64,000 nucleotides of DNA from Halodurantibacterium flavum. GTDB lineage: Bacteria > Pseudomonadota > Alphaproteobacteria > Rhodobacterales > Rhodobacteraceae. Under the pieces are notes generated by a model, which was not told the DNA's origin, ran no database searches, and saw nothing but the letters and a program-made list of their open reading frames with translations. Positions 1-7,941 of the stretch are shown here, piece after piece; within the stretch, counting starts at the first letter, position 1, and the number at the start of each line of letters is the position of its first letter. The DNA lies in NCBI RefSeq assembly GCF_042681825.1, contig NZ_JBHUGH010000001.1:1-64000 (forward strand), in the 5' to 3' direction. Both the position numbers and the translations under genes were made by a program.

Positions 1-377
1 CGGTCGAGACCTCGAACAAGCGCACCATCAAGCAGTTCATCCACCCGCTGGTGATGGAGAGCTGCCAGCTGGTGCTGGGCTACACGACGCTGGAGGACGG
101 CTCGGTCTGGAACACGATCCCGTCCCATGTCCATGACCGGCGGATGGAGGCCTATCTTTACCACGGCATGGCGCCGGAAGCCCGCGTGCTGCACCTGATG
201 GGCGAACCGCAGGAGACACGCCACCTGTTCGTCGCCAACGAGCAGGCGGTGCTGTCGCCGCCCTGGTCGATCCATTCGGGCGCGGGGATCGGCGGCTATA
301 CCTTCATCTGGGCGATGGCCGGCGACAATGTCGATTATACCGACATGGACTTCATCCAGCCGGGGGACCTGCGATGA
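1..377 (+). CDS. kduI: 5-dehydro-4-deoxy-D-glucuronate isomerase KduI, 3' part
   Basis: This is the C-terminal end of KduI, which interconverts 5-keto-4-deoxyuronate and 3-deoxy-D-glycero-2,5-hexodiulosonate in the breakdown of pectin- or glycosaminoglycan-derived unsaturated uronates. The reading frame is open from base 3 at the window edge to the stop at 375-377, and the 5' part lies outside. Typical cupin-family segments of KduI are visible: SHVHDRRMEAYLY with metal-ligand-like His and Glu, HLMGEPQETRHLFVANEQAV, and the C-terminal GDNVDYTDMDFIQPGDLR. The stop overlaps the kduD start as ATGA, so the two are translationally coupled. Family identity is clear; only the truncation limits what can be said. 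Confidence 0.95.
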   Translation, partial: VETSNKRTIKQFIHPLVMESCQLVLGYTTLEDGSVWNTIPSHVHDRRMEAYLYHGMAPEARVLHLMGEPQETRHLFVANEQAVLSPPWSIHSGAGIGGYTFIWAMAGDNVDYTDMDFIQPGDLR

Positions 378-1003
378 GCCCCTTTTCGCTGGCGGGCCGC
401 ACCGCGCTGGTGACCGGCGCGAATACCGGCATCGGGCAGGCCATCGCGGTGGCGCTGGCGCAGGCGGGGGCCGAGGTGANGGTCTTTGCCGCGGAACGGA
501 TCGACATTCTGGTGAACAATGCGGGCATCATCCGGCGCGAGGATGCGGTCGACTTCTCGGAGGCTGACTGGGACGCGGTGATGGACACGAACCTCAAGGC
601 GCTGTTCTTTACCTGTCAGGCCTTTGCCCGCGCAGCCCTGCCGCGCGGCATGGGCAAGATCGTCAACATCGCCTCGCTCCTGTCGTTTCAGGGGGGCATC
701 CGCGTCCCGTCCTATACCGCGTCGAAACACGGGGTCGCGGGGCTGACCAAGCTGATGGCGAATGAATGGGCGGCCCGCGGGCTCAACGTCAACGCCATCG
801 CGCCGGGCTATATCGAGACGAACAACACCGAGGCGCTGCGCGCCGATCCCGTGCGGTCGAAGGCGATCCTCGACCGCATCCCCGCCGGCCGCTGGGGCCG
901 CCCCGAGGACATCGCCCAGACCGCCGTGTTCCTCGCCGCCCCAGCCTCCGACTACATCAACGGCGCAATCCTCAATGTCGATGGAGGCTGGCTTGCGAGG
1001 TGA
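374..1003 (+). CDS. kduD: 2-deoxy-D-gluconate 3-dehydrogenase-type SDR KduD, with internal assembly gap
   Basis: A short-chain dehydrogenase that follows KduI in uronate catabolism, reducing 2,5-diketo-3-deoxygluconate with NAD(H). The N-terminal cofactor motif TGANTGIG, the NNAG motif, the Ser of the catalytic set and the YTASK catalytic Tyr/Lys are present, and the C-terminal GGWLAR is typical. The frame gives 209 residues, whereas KduD proteins are usually about 250. The missing part lies exactly at the ambiguous base N at 480, between the second beta strand (GAEV) and VFAAERIDILVNNAG, so about 40 residues have been lost from the assembly rather than from the organism. The start overlaps the kduI stop. 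The frame continues through the N by chance or by scaffolder convention. Confidence 0.9.
   Translation: MSPFSLAGRTALVTGANTGIGQAIAVALAQAGAEVXVFAAERIDILVNNAGIIRREDAVDFSEADWDAVMDTNLKALFFTCQAFARAALPRGMGKIVNIASLLSFQGGIRVPSYTASKHGVAGLTKLMANEWAARGLNVNAIAPGYIETNNTEALRADPVRSKAILDRIPAGRWGRPEDIAQTAVFLAAPASDYINGAILNVDGGWLAR
480..480. other. ambiguous base marking a collapsed assembly gap
   Basis: A single N interrupts kduD. The flanking protein segments are not contiguous in any normal short-chain dehydrogenase: roughly 40 residues covering the cofactor-specificity loop are absent. The N therefore most likely stands for about 120-130 unsequenced bases. Coordinates downstream may be shifted relative to the real replicon. 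Confidence 0.8.
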
Positions 1004-1595
1004 AATCGCTTCTGAAGCGGGGACGAAGATCATCAGGTCTGCAGTTGTGCCGCAGATATTGAAACCTCTATCTCGCTAGGCTTCCTAGGTGAACAGCGGA
1101 AATACTTGCTTAACAACAGCACTGAAGTGCGTGTTGAGGTTCCGTCTTGCCACATCGTCGGACGTCTTTGTCCATGTTTTGACTATCTTTCGAACGGTGC
1201 CAGCGCATCGCTGTCGTTCGTGCGCTGCGCCCGTAAGATCCGCCTTTCGCCATTCACACTGATATATAACATAACATCTATTACGTGATGCAGCGTATGA
1301 AACGCTTCGACCGACCAGCTCTGTGTCACACGCAGCAATCCGGTTGTCTGCAAAACAGTCGACGGTGACCATGTACGAAGTTTGTGCGCAATTGGTTTGC
1401 TCCCAGCGTGTTCGTTGATGTTGGAGATCCTGCGCCCGCTTAGCGTCCTGACGTATTTCATAAACCCGCAGAGCCCTACGAGGCTCACGGTCGCCTCAAC
1501 CCGCCCAGTTCTGACCAGAGCGTGAGGACTTGGGCTCCTTGCGACGCGTTGCGTCCTTGTGCGGACCATTGCTGCCGGGTGAAATCGTTGCAACT
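1004..1595. other. non-coding or decayed stretch
   Basis: No convincing gene is seen. The stretch is visibly richer in A+T than its flanks, particularly around 1255-1290. The open frames here have no recognisable motifs or ribosome binding sites. It separates the uronate genes from the VOC/SRPBCC/ArsR group and may be an old insertion site. Confidence 0.4.
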
Positions 1596-1934
1596 TCATC
1601 CCATCTGCTCCTTGCGCAGCAGGATGACTGTTCCGGCCGGGTCCGAAGTCCAGTGTCCGGTCACGTTCGTCAGCGGCTCCAGCTCGTCCCTGCAGGGGCT
1701 TCCGAGATGTGACAATGCGGCGTCGGGATCGTCGTCGAACAGCTCGATCCAAAGGTCCGTCTGGCTTTGCTGCGGGACGCGGTCGATCCAGAGGGTCAGG
1801 CTGCCAAACGCGAACCCCGTGCTGTTGTCCAACTCCCGCGTGATTGTCAGGCGCACCTTGTCACGGTAGAAGGCCACCGTGTCTTCCCAGCGACGCAAGG
1901 GCACCTTGATGGCTATGTTTTTGCCGGGTTCCAT
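1596..1934 (-). CDS. VOC-superfamily (glyoxalase/bleomycin-resistance-like) protein
   Basis: A 112-residue protein with the layout of a single VOC module: an N-terminal IAIKVPL strand, a helix ending in FYRDKV, then the FAFGSLTLWIDRV strand and a C-terminal WTSDPAGTVILLRKE strand. VOC proteins bind metals or small electrophiles; no substrate can be inferred. An upstream in-frame ATG at 1943 abuts an AGGAG directly, whereas the ATG at 1934 has that AGGAG about nine bases away, so 1934 is preferred. It lies about 30 bases downstream of the SRPBCC gene on the same strand and is probably co-transcribed with it under the divergent ArsR regulator. Confidence 0.75.
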   Translation of the reverse strand: MEPGKNIAIKVPLRRWEDTVAFYRDKVRLTITRELDNSTGFAFGSLTLWIDRVPQQSQTDLWIELFDDDPDAALSHLGSPCRDELEPLTNVTGHWTSDPAGTVILLRKEQMG

Positions 1935-1963
1935 TTGATGCATCTCCTCTTTCGGACTTCGGA

Positions 1964-2410
1964 TTACTTGTAGAAGCCGTCCCGCAAGTTGATCCCGTGC
2001 TCCAGCCAGGCTTTCATGGCGCAGAGCATCCCCGTCCAGCCTTCGCAGTTGCCAAAGCAGGAGGTCAGGCCGGCTTCTGTTTCCGGCCAGCCGAATTCGC
2101 TGATCCGCACGAGCGTGCGCCCATCATCCAGCGGGCTGAATTCCATGGTAACGGTCGTCCAGGTGGCGGCTTTCTGGTCGGCCTCCCATTGCAGCACGAT
2201 TTTGCTGTTCGGGACGACCTCCTGGACCAGAACCGGGAAGGCGCCAGGAAAATCGTGAAAATCCCACGTCACCTCCGCCCCCGGCTGCAACCGCCCTCGC
2301 GCGCCGCCGGTCGTGAAATACTGCGACAGGCGCTCGGGCGCGACCACGGCCTCGAAGACCTCTTCCACCGGCTTCGCGATCCGCCCGGCCACGGTGAATT
2401 TCAGCTCCAT
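1964..2410 (-). CDS. SRPBCC / AHSA1-type START-like domain protein
   Basis: A 148-residue protein of the activator-of-Hsp90-ATPase-like (AHSA1, SRPBCC) family. It shows the typical start KFTVAGRIAKPVEEVFEAV, a central YFTTGGARGRL, the strand VLQWEADQ and a C-terminal helix with GWTGMLCAMKAWLEHG. These proteins have a deep hydrophobic cavity and commonly form pairs with an ArsR repressor. That arrangement is seen here: the arsR-like gene starts 48 bases away in the opposite direction, with a perfect palindrome in between. AGAGGA lies eight bases before the start. The ligand is unknown. Confidence 0.85.
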   Translation of the reverse strand: MELKFTVAGRIAKPVEEVFEAVVAPERLSQYFTTGGARGRLQPGAEVTWDFHDFPGAFPVLVQEVVPNSKIVLQWEADQKAATWTTVTMEFSPLDDGRTLVRISEFGWPETEAGLTSCFGNCEGWTGMLCAMKAWLEHGINLRDGFYK

Positions 2411-2440
2411 GATACGAATCCTCTTGGCTTCCCCTCCATA

Positions 2441-2460
2441 ATGTTATAAAAATATAACAT
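2441..2460. promoter_or_regulatory. palindromic ArsR-type operator
   Basis: ATGTTATAAAAATATAACAT consists of perfect 8-bp arms (ATGTTATA/TATAACAT) around a 4-bp A spacer. It lies in the divergent gap between the SRPBCC and ArsR-like genes and overlaps the first two bases of the regulator's start codon. ArsR-family repressors typically bind AT-rich palindromes of this size. No Shine-Dalgarno sequence precedes the regulator, so its transcript may be leaderless and directly occluded by the bound repressor. Confidence 0.7.
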
Positions 2461-2821
2461 GTCAATCGAAGAAAAATTCGACACGCTGTTCAAGGCGCTT
2501 GGTCACCGGACGCGGCGACAGATCCTGGACCTGATCAAGGACGGTCCGAAAACGACGGGCGCTCTGTGCGAGACGCTGAGCGATCTCGACCGGTGCACGG
2601 TGATGCAGCATCTTTCACTGTTGGAAAAAGCCGGGCTGGTGGTCGTCGAACGGCGCGGTCGGGAACGCTGGAACCATCTCGACGCCCTTCCGATCCATGA
2701 CGTGCAGAAGCGTTGGATCGGGCCCTACGCCGCGCATGCGATCGCCGTCCTCGGAGATATGGAGAAAATGGCGGAGATCGACGCATCACCGGCGGGCGCT
2801 GCCGACAAGAGCGATGCCTGA
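2459..2821 (+). CDS. ArsR-family winged-helix transcriptional regulator
   Basis: A 120-residue regulator with an ArsR-type winged helix: FKALGHRTRRQILDLI (helices 1-2), a recognition region CTVMQHLSLLEKAGLVVVERRGRERWNHL and a C-terminal helix with RWIGPYAAH. The usual metal-binding CxC of the arsenic sensors is absent, so it belongs with the metal-independent members that pair with SRPBCC proteins. It is divergent from the SRPBCC gene and its start codon lies inside the palindromic operator, implying autoregulation. The inducer is unknown. Confidence 0.85.
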   Translation: MSIEEKFDTLFKALGHRTRRQILDLIKDGPKTTGALCETLSDLDRCTVMQHLSLLEKAGLVVVERRGRERWNHLDALPIHDVQKRWIGPYAAHAIAVLGDMEKMAEIDASPAGAADKSDA

Positions 2822-2843
2822 GTCGTCCTGGGCCGTATCATGC

Positions 2844-3401
2844 TTAGCCCCTCCGCTCAAAGAGGCCCTCATATCGCGTTACGAACCCGCGGTCGTCGAC
2901 GTCAATCAGCGCTTCGAACCCCATGGCAAGGCCCAGGTCGCGGTAGCGGAAGCATCGGTTGTTGATACGATCATAGGCCTGGCGCGACCGTGCAACGCTG
3001 AGAGTGGCCCCATCTATGTAAGCGATGTCGAGCATTATCCTGTCGCCACCAGTCCCCATGAGCCTGCGAAGTGCGAGGGTGTTGCAGAACGGCGTAAGCG
3101 AGAGATCGACGTCGCTTGCTCCATCCAGATCGGGTCGGGTCTGTCCATTGACCGTCCAACTGGCACCCGCCCGGTCGAGACGCAGCGTTTTCTGCCCGTC
3201 AGCGCCCTCGCGCGAGACGGCGGCGCGAAGAGTCGCCCAGTTGCTGTCGAGACGCCAGTCATGATCGAGGCGACAACCTCCGTTTTCCGTCGTCAGGATC
3301 GTCCCTTTGACGAAGATCCCGTGGTCGTCTTCGGTAACCAGGAGCCGTTCCAGCCCGTCGGTGTCCAGACGCCGCCAGAAGATCGTTCTGGTGATGGCCA
3401 T
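2844..3401 (-). CDS. putative glycolipid-binding family protein (DUF1089-like)
   Basis: A 185-residue protein resembling the putative glycolipid-binding family (DUF1089). Segments typical of that family are FWRRLDTDGLERLLV, the Cys-Arg-Leu-Asp-His-Asp-Trp segment followed by LDSNWATL, LSLTPFCNTLALRRL, and a C-terminal strand containing YRDLGLAMGFEALIDVDDRGFV followed by YEGLF. The frame is open further upstream, but the ATG at 3401 is preceded by GGAG at a good distance and starts the conserved part. It is convergent with the ArsR-like gene, 22 bases apart. The biochemical role of the family is not established. Confidence 0.7.
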   Translation of the reverse strand: MAITRTIFWRRLDTDGLERLLVTEDDHGIFVKGTILTTENGGCRLDHDWRLDSNWATLRAAVSREGADGQKTLRLDRAGASWTVNGQTRPDLDGASDVDLSLTPFCNTLALRRLMGTGGDRIMLDIAYIDGATLSVARSRQAYDRINNRCFRYRDLGLAMGFEALIDVDDRGFVTRYEGLFERRG

Positions 3402-4494
3402 CACGAGTATCTCCACTTCATCATGCTGGCTCAACGACCCCACGGTCAGCATGTTCCGGCCAGGGTGTGATGGTCTGCCAGTCGCACGCCGCGGCACAGC
3501 TTTGCCCCCAATTGCTTGAGGCCGATAGGGACGCTCGGGTGATACAGGTGTTGGAGGCACGCTATGCCCATGTAGCAACCAAGAGGATCCCTGCACCGCT
3601 CCGGATCGGTCTTACCAGATGCAAGCTCCGTCAGGCAGTCTGTACCATTGGCTCATAGCACGCGTCGGTCATGCGCTGGTGCACAGCCAGGCAGGTTGCA
3701 GATCGCCGTTGTTCCATTGGTAGATGTTGCCCGCGAGCCTATCGGTCTTGTTGCAGGGGATGCGCATGACCGGTTTGCCAGTGAGGGGGGTTTCAGATGT
3801 CATCCTTCGATACAAGCCAACAGATAGGCGCGGCCAGTTCCTGGCCGCCCGGCGCAGGGCGGCGAGGACCACATGGGCAGAATCCGCCGCAGTCGATGAG
3901 GGCATCCTCCTGCCCTTCCAGCGCATTCACCCGGATGTCGGTCTTGCGCGTCGTCGGGGTGCGTCGGGTACGGGGAAGCGATACCATGTCCGGTGGCGAG
4001 GCCCCCGCGGCCGCTTCATGTCTCGCCTGAGATGTGTGCAGAGACGATGTACGTGGCGGCGCGGCAACTTGATCTCCCGCTGACACAAGCTCCCCACTTG
4101 CAGGCTCCGAAAACGCCTCCACCCGCTGCACCTCTTCTCTTTCCGGGTCTTCCTCCACTTCGGACTGCGGTATAGGTCGGGCCGGGCCGCGTGACGGGGA
4201 TGGAATTTTCTTTCTCACCCCCCTGCCCTTACGCGGCAGGATGTTGTTGAGGACATCGGCGCTGTCCGGGTGGCGATCATCGAGGCAGCCCAAGGCCACG
4301 GGATCCGGCTCAAGGCGACACGGTGCCTTGATCGGGGGCTTACGACCTGTCACGTCGGGATCGACGAGGTCTACACGGCCCGTGACGACGGCCGGCCGCC
4401 AGTCGAGCGCCAGCGCACTGGGGGCCGATCTGGCCGCGGCCCTGGAGACGGTGACGCGCAATGCCGGATATGCTTCCATTTGCATGATCATGCT
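3402..4494. other. stretch without a recognisable gene
   Basis: About 1.1 kb in which several frames stay open but none shows a family motif. A minus-strand frame at 3793-4491 (232 codons) is rich in Pro, Arg and Ala, and another at 3669-3926 ends in a more protein-like segment (IYQWNNGDLQPAWL). Either could be a decayed or orphan gene. Neither has a clear ribosome binding site. I leave both uncalled. Confidence 0.35.
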
Positions 4495-5472
4495 CTAGCG
4501 CGAGGTGGCGTCCGCCGCGATCCGGCGATACCAGCCGTTCAGCAGCAGCGGCGTCAGATACATCGGGATCTGGAAACAGCCGATGAAAAGCAGCAGATCA
4601 TCCACCGTGGCCGCGGGCAGGACGCTGAGAAAAAGCGCGGCGTTGCGGTTGCCGGCGGTGATGCCGATCGCGGGCGCCGCGCGCGGGTTCCGCCGCGCGG
4701 CAAGGCGGCACGCAAGGACCTGCAGCGGCAGGTTCAGCGCGAAACAGGCCGCCAGCGTCACCGCCAGAAGCCCCGGCGCCGCACGCAGGGCCGGCCCGAT
4801 CGCCGACATCAGCCCGATCACCACAAGGCCCAGGAGCAGGGCCGAAACCCCGTCGATCACGGCTGTCCTGTCCCGCGTCGCGTCCGGTCCCGCGGGCAAC
4901 CGGCTGCGCAGCAGCAGTGCCGCACCCCCCGCAAGGACGATCACCGCCAGCAACCGCAGCGCCAGCCCCAGCACCGCAGCGGTTTCGCCGAAGGCGGGCA
5001 TCAGGGCAAAGACCGGCACCACCGTCAGCGGCAAAAGCGCCGTGCCCAGCACCAGCTGCCTCAGGGCCGGCGCGGGATCGGCGCCCACCAGCAGCGCAAG
5101 GTTCGGGCTGCCCGTAACCGGCGCCGCCGCAAGGATCAGCACCGCACCCATGGCAAGTGGATGCTGCGCCACCCCCGCTGCGGCAAAGGTACCCGCGGCC
5201 AGCAGCGGCAGCACAAACTGCATGCCCAGCGTCAGCCCCACCGCCCGGTGCAATCCTGCCGCACCCGCCCGCAGCCCCTCGGAACCCAGCCGCAGCACGG
5301 CAAGGAACAGAAGTGCTACGATCAGCGGGGCGATCGCGCCACGCATCGCCTGCGCCAGACCGGGCAGCAGCGCACCTGCCAGAAGCCCCGCAACAAGCGC
5401 GTACCGCCCGTGCCGCGCGATCCAGGCCAGGGCCGCCGTCAGCCGGACGCCCATCACCCCGGCCCGCGTCAT
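4495..5472 (-). CDS. bile acid:sodium symporter (BASS)-type membrane transporter
   Basis: A membrane protein of 325 residues with about ten hydrophobic segments, resembling the bile acid:sodium symporter superfamily. Useful signatures are AAAPVTGSPNLALLVGAD in the middle and ITAGNRNAALFLSVLP near the C-terminus, the latter matching the GxxN-type substrate/sodium-site region of that fold. The start at 5472 overlaps the stop of the upstream MarR-type gene as TGATG, supporting this start over a longer upstream frame without hydrophobic character. It is the last gene of the TRAP transporter operon. The substrate is unknown, and BASS proteins carry varied organic anions. Confidence 0.75.
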   Translation of the reverse strand: MTRAGVMGVRLTAALAWIARHGRYALVAGLLAGALLPGLAQAMRGAIAPLIVALLFLAVLRLGSEGLRAGAAGLHRAVGLTLGMQFVLPLLAAGTFAAAGVAQHPLAMGAVLILAAAPVTGSPNLALLVGADPAPALRQLVLGTALLPLTVVPVFALMPAFGETAAVLGLALRLLAVIVLAGGAALLLRSRLPAGPDATRDRTAVIDGVSALLLGLVVIGLMSAIGPALRAAPGLLAVTLAACFALNLPLQVLACRLAARRNPRAAPAIGITAGNRNAALFLSVLPAATVDDLLLFIGCFQIPMYLTPLLLNGWYRRIAADATSR

Positions 5473-6005
5473 CAAAGCGAGGCCGCCGCGCGGGCCGCGT
5501 GGTCGTATTCGCCCGACATCGCCCGCAGCAACGTGGACAGCCGCGAAAGCTCGGCCGGGTCGATCCCCATCTGCAGCGCCGATTTCACCAGCAGCGCCTC
5601 GCGCACCTCGCGGTAGCGCAGGCAGAGCGCTGCACCCTCGGGGCTGATGCCGACCGTCTTTTCCTTGCCCTTGCGCCCCAGCCGCACAAGACCCTGCGCC
5701 GCAAGTTTCTTGATGGCATAATTGACCAGATGCGTGTCCTCGATATTGAGGACAAGACAGATGTCGGCCAGCGTCTTGGATCGGTCGCGGTGGTTCACCA
5801 GATGCAGGATCAGCACCTCCAGCGGCGACATCGGCTGTCCCGCGGCGGCCATGCAGCGCATGATCCACCTCTGGAAGGCGTTGTTCGCCATGGTCAGCGC
5901 GAACTCAAGCTCGGACAGCGCCGGAAGCGCCGAATTCGCCAGATGGGCCGAGGAAACGATCGGCCCGATCGGCGTCAGTTGCTCATCATCGTGCTGGGCA
6001 GCCAT
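5472..6005 (-). CDS. MarR-like winged-helix transcriptional regulator
   Basis: A 177-residue DNA-binding protein. A helical N-terminus (FALTMANNAFQRWIMRCM) leads to a winged helix: MSPLEVLILHLVNH, ADICLVLNIEDTHLVNYAIKKLAAQGLV and the wing LGRKGKEKTVGISPEG. It overlaps the end of the TRAP large permease gene by 31 bases and couples to the BASS-like gene through TGATG, so it sits inside the transport operon and probably regulates it. Members of this group are often annotated as MarR or HTH_27 regulators. The inducer is not evident. Confidence 0.8.
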   Translation of the reverse strand: MAAQHDDEQLTPIGPIVSSAHLANSALPALSELEFALTMANNAFQRWIMRCMAAAGQPMSPLEVLILHLVNHRDRSKTLADICLVLNIEDTHLVNYAIKKLAAQGLVRLGRKGKEKTVGISPEGAALCLRYREVREALLVKSALQMGIDPAELSRLSTLLRAMSGEYDHAARAAASL

Positions 6006-7279
6006 AGGGCGATCTCGGGGAAAAGGGCGATGATCGCGGTTGCGAGCACCAGCAGCAGGAAGAATGGCAGGGCGTACCAGGCGACTTCGAAGATGTTGCG
6101 CCCGCTGATCGACTGGATCACGAAGAGATTGAAGCCGACGGGCGGGGTGATCTGGCTCATCTCGACCACGAGCACAAGGAAGATGCCGAACCAGATCGGA
6201 TCGATGCCTGCGGCGATGACCATGGGCAGGATGACCGAGGTGGTCAGCACCACGATCGAGATACCGTCCAGAAAGCAGCCGATCACGATGAAGAACAGCA
6301 ACAGCACCGCCAGCAGCCCGAACTGCGACAGGCCCTGTTCCCCGATCCAGGCAGCGAGTGTGCGCGGGATGCCGGTAAAGCCCATGGCGACGGTCAGGAA
6401 CGAAGCGCCCGCAAGGATGAAGGCAATCATGCAGCTGGTCAGCGCCGCACCCTTGAGCGAGGCGAGGAAACTGGCCCGGTCCAGCCCGCCTGTCAGACCC
6501 GCAATGGTCAGCGCGCCGGCGACGCCGATCACCGCGGCCTCGGTCGGCGAGGCAAGGCCCGCATAGATCGAACCGATCACCCCGACGATCAGCAGGATGG
6601 TCGGCGCCAGCAGCCCCAGCGCACGCAGCCGCTCGCGCCAGCCCGGCGCGGGTTCGGGCGCCGGCATCCGGTGCCGGTTGAGCCGCGACCAGATCATCAC
6701 ATAGCCGGAAAAGAGCACCGCCAGCAGCAGTCCCGGACCGACGCCCGCCAGAAACAGCCGCGCGATGCTTTGTTCGGTCGCGGCACCATAGACGATCAGG
6801 ATCAGCGAGGGCGGGATCAGGAACCCGAAGGTGCCCGCCCCGGCCAGCGTGCCGATCGCCATGCCGGGATCATAGCCGCGCGCGCGCAGTTCCGGCAGCG
6901 ACATGCGCCCCACCGTCGCCGTGGTCGCCGCCGAAGAGCCCGAAACGCAGGCGAAAAGCGCGCAGCCGAAGACGTTGACATGCAGAAGCCCGCCGGGCAG
7001 CCGCCGGGTCAGCGGCGCCATGCCCGCGAACATGTCCGATGACAGGCGCGACCGGAACAGGATCTCGCCCATCCAGATGAACATCGGCAGCGCGGTCAGG
7101 TCCCAGCCGGTCATCGCGCCCCAGATGCGGCGGGCAAAGACGGCGCCCATCGGCGCGCTCGATGCAAGCTCCATCGCCACCATGCCGACGGCCAGCAGCG
7201 CAAATCCGACCCAGAGCCCCGACAGCAGCAGCCCGAAAAGCACCACCACCAGCAGCGCCGAAAGGAGCGTGATATCCAT
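5975..7279 (-). CDS. TRAP transporter large permease (DctM/SiaM type)
   Basis: The 434-residue large integral membrane subunit of a tripartite ATP-independent periplasmic transporter, with about 12 hydrophobic segments. Family signatures are FIWMGEILFRS, GCALFACVSGSSAATTATVG, LAGAGTFGFLIPPSLILIVYG, GLASPTEAAVIGV and the C-terminal EMSQITPPVGFNLFV. It forms the transport channel with the small DctQ subunit, whose stop overlaps its start as TGATG, and works with the periplasmic binding protein at 7942-8913. The genomic partner at 9066 suggests a hydantoin- or oxoproline-like organic acid as substrate, by inference only. Confidence 0.95.
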   Translation of the reverse strand: MDITLLSALLVVVLFGLLLSGLWVGFALLAVGMVAMELASSAPMGAVFARRIWGAMTGWDLTALPMFIWMGEILFRSRLSSDMFAGMAPLTRRLPGGLLHVNVFGCALFACVSGSSAATTATVGRMSLPELRARGYDPGMAIGTLAGAGTFGFLIPPSLILIVYGAATEQSIARLFLAGVGPGLLLAVLFSGYVMIWSRLNRHRMPAPEPAPGWRERLRALGLLAPTILLIVGVIGSIYAGLASPTEAAVIGVAGALTIAGLTGGLDRASFLASLKGAALTSCMIAFILAGASFLTVAMGFTGIPRTLAAWIGEQGLSQFGLLAVLLLFFIVIGCFLDGISIVVLTTSVILPMVIAAGIDPIWFGIFLVLVVEMSQITPPVGFNLFVIQSISGRNIFEVAWYALPFFLLLVLATAIIALFPEIALWLPSTMMSN

Positions 7280-7839
7280 CAGTGGCCCCCTTCGGTGATC
7301 TCGCGGTTCCGCTCGATGTCACGGAAGGGGGCGGTGCCGCGGCGGATCAATGTCACAAGTTCGTCCAGCAGTGCCAGAACGAAGATCGCAAGGCCCAGCA
7401 CCATCAGCCCCTGCGGGATCCACAGGCTGACCGGCAGCATCCCGTAGGACATCGATCCGCGTTGATACGAGGTCAGCGCCTGCGCGCCCATCGCGCGGAC
7501 CATGAACAGCGCAAGCCCCAGCGCCACCAGCAGGACCAGCGCCGTCGCGATCCGGTCGCCGCGCGGGCCAAAGGCCCGCAGCACCAGCGTCACGCGGATA
7601 TGGCTAGCGCTGCGCAGGGCCGGCCCCAGCGCGAGAAAGGCCGCGACGCCGGACAGATATCCGCCGATCTCGGCCAGCGACGGGACGGAAAGGCCCAGCC
7701 GTGGCTGGCCAAGCGCCACCAGCACCTGATCCAGCGCCCTGCCGGACACCTGAAGAAAGACCAGAAGAGCAATGGTCGCCAGCGCGATGCAGGTGCCCGC
7801 AAGGGCCGCGCCGTAAAGAGTCTCGAGCGCCTTGCGCAT
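7279..7839 (-). CDS. TRAP transporter small permease (DctQ type)
   Basis: A 186-residue protein with four hydrophobic segments, the size and topology of a DctQ subunit. It begins MRKALETLYGAALAGTCIA and carries the loop VSGRALDQVLVALGQPRLGLSVP and the segment YQRGSMSYGMLPVSLWIPQG, in which the LP-x-W-IPQ pattern is typical. It lies between the binding-protein gene and the large permease gene on the same strand and overlaps the latter by one base. Its role is to stabilise the large permease and help recognise the binding protein. Confidence 0.9.
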   Translation of the reverse strand: MRKALETLYGAALAGTCIALATIALLVFLQVSGRALDQVLVALGQPRLGLSVPSLAEIGGYLSGVAAFLALGPALRSASHIRVTLVLRAFGPRGDRIATALVLLVALGLALFMVRAMGAQALTSYQRGSMSYGMLPVSLWIPQGLMVLGLAIFVLALLDELVTLIRRGTAPFRDIERNREITEGGH

Positions 7840-7885
7840 CGTGCCGTCCCCATGTCTTGGCGGGTCTGACCGGCCCGACAGGCCA

Positions 7886-7915
7886 GTTGATGACGGGCCG
7901 GTTGATGACGGGCCG
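7886..7915. repeat. 15-bp tandem duplication
   Basis: GTTGATGACGGGCCG occurs twice in a row in the 102-base gap between the TRAP binding-protein and small permease genes. It may simply be slippage. On the minus strand it would lie in the leader between the two cistrons, where a hairpin could adjust relative expression of the abundant binding protein. Confidence 0.6.
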
Positions 7916-7941
7916 GCCCCGGCAGGGCCAGCCGCGTGCCG

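Noticed and set aside
3793..4491. Long minus-strand open frame of 232 codons
   Set aside because: Composition is Pro/Arg/Ala-rich with no motif or ribosome site; in GC-rich DNA such frames arise by chance. Left as unassigned.
4270..5616. Plus-strand open frame of 448 codons
   Set aside because: It is antisense to the BASS-type transporter gene, is extremely rich in Arg and Gln, and has no domain-like segment.
5157..6566. Plus-strand open frame of 469 codons
   Set aside because: Antisense to the transporter, MarR-type and DctM genes, whose family motifs are unambiguous on the other strand.
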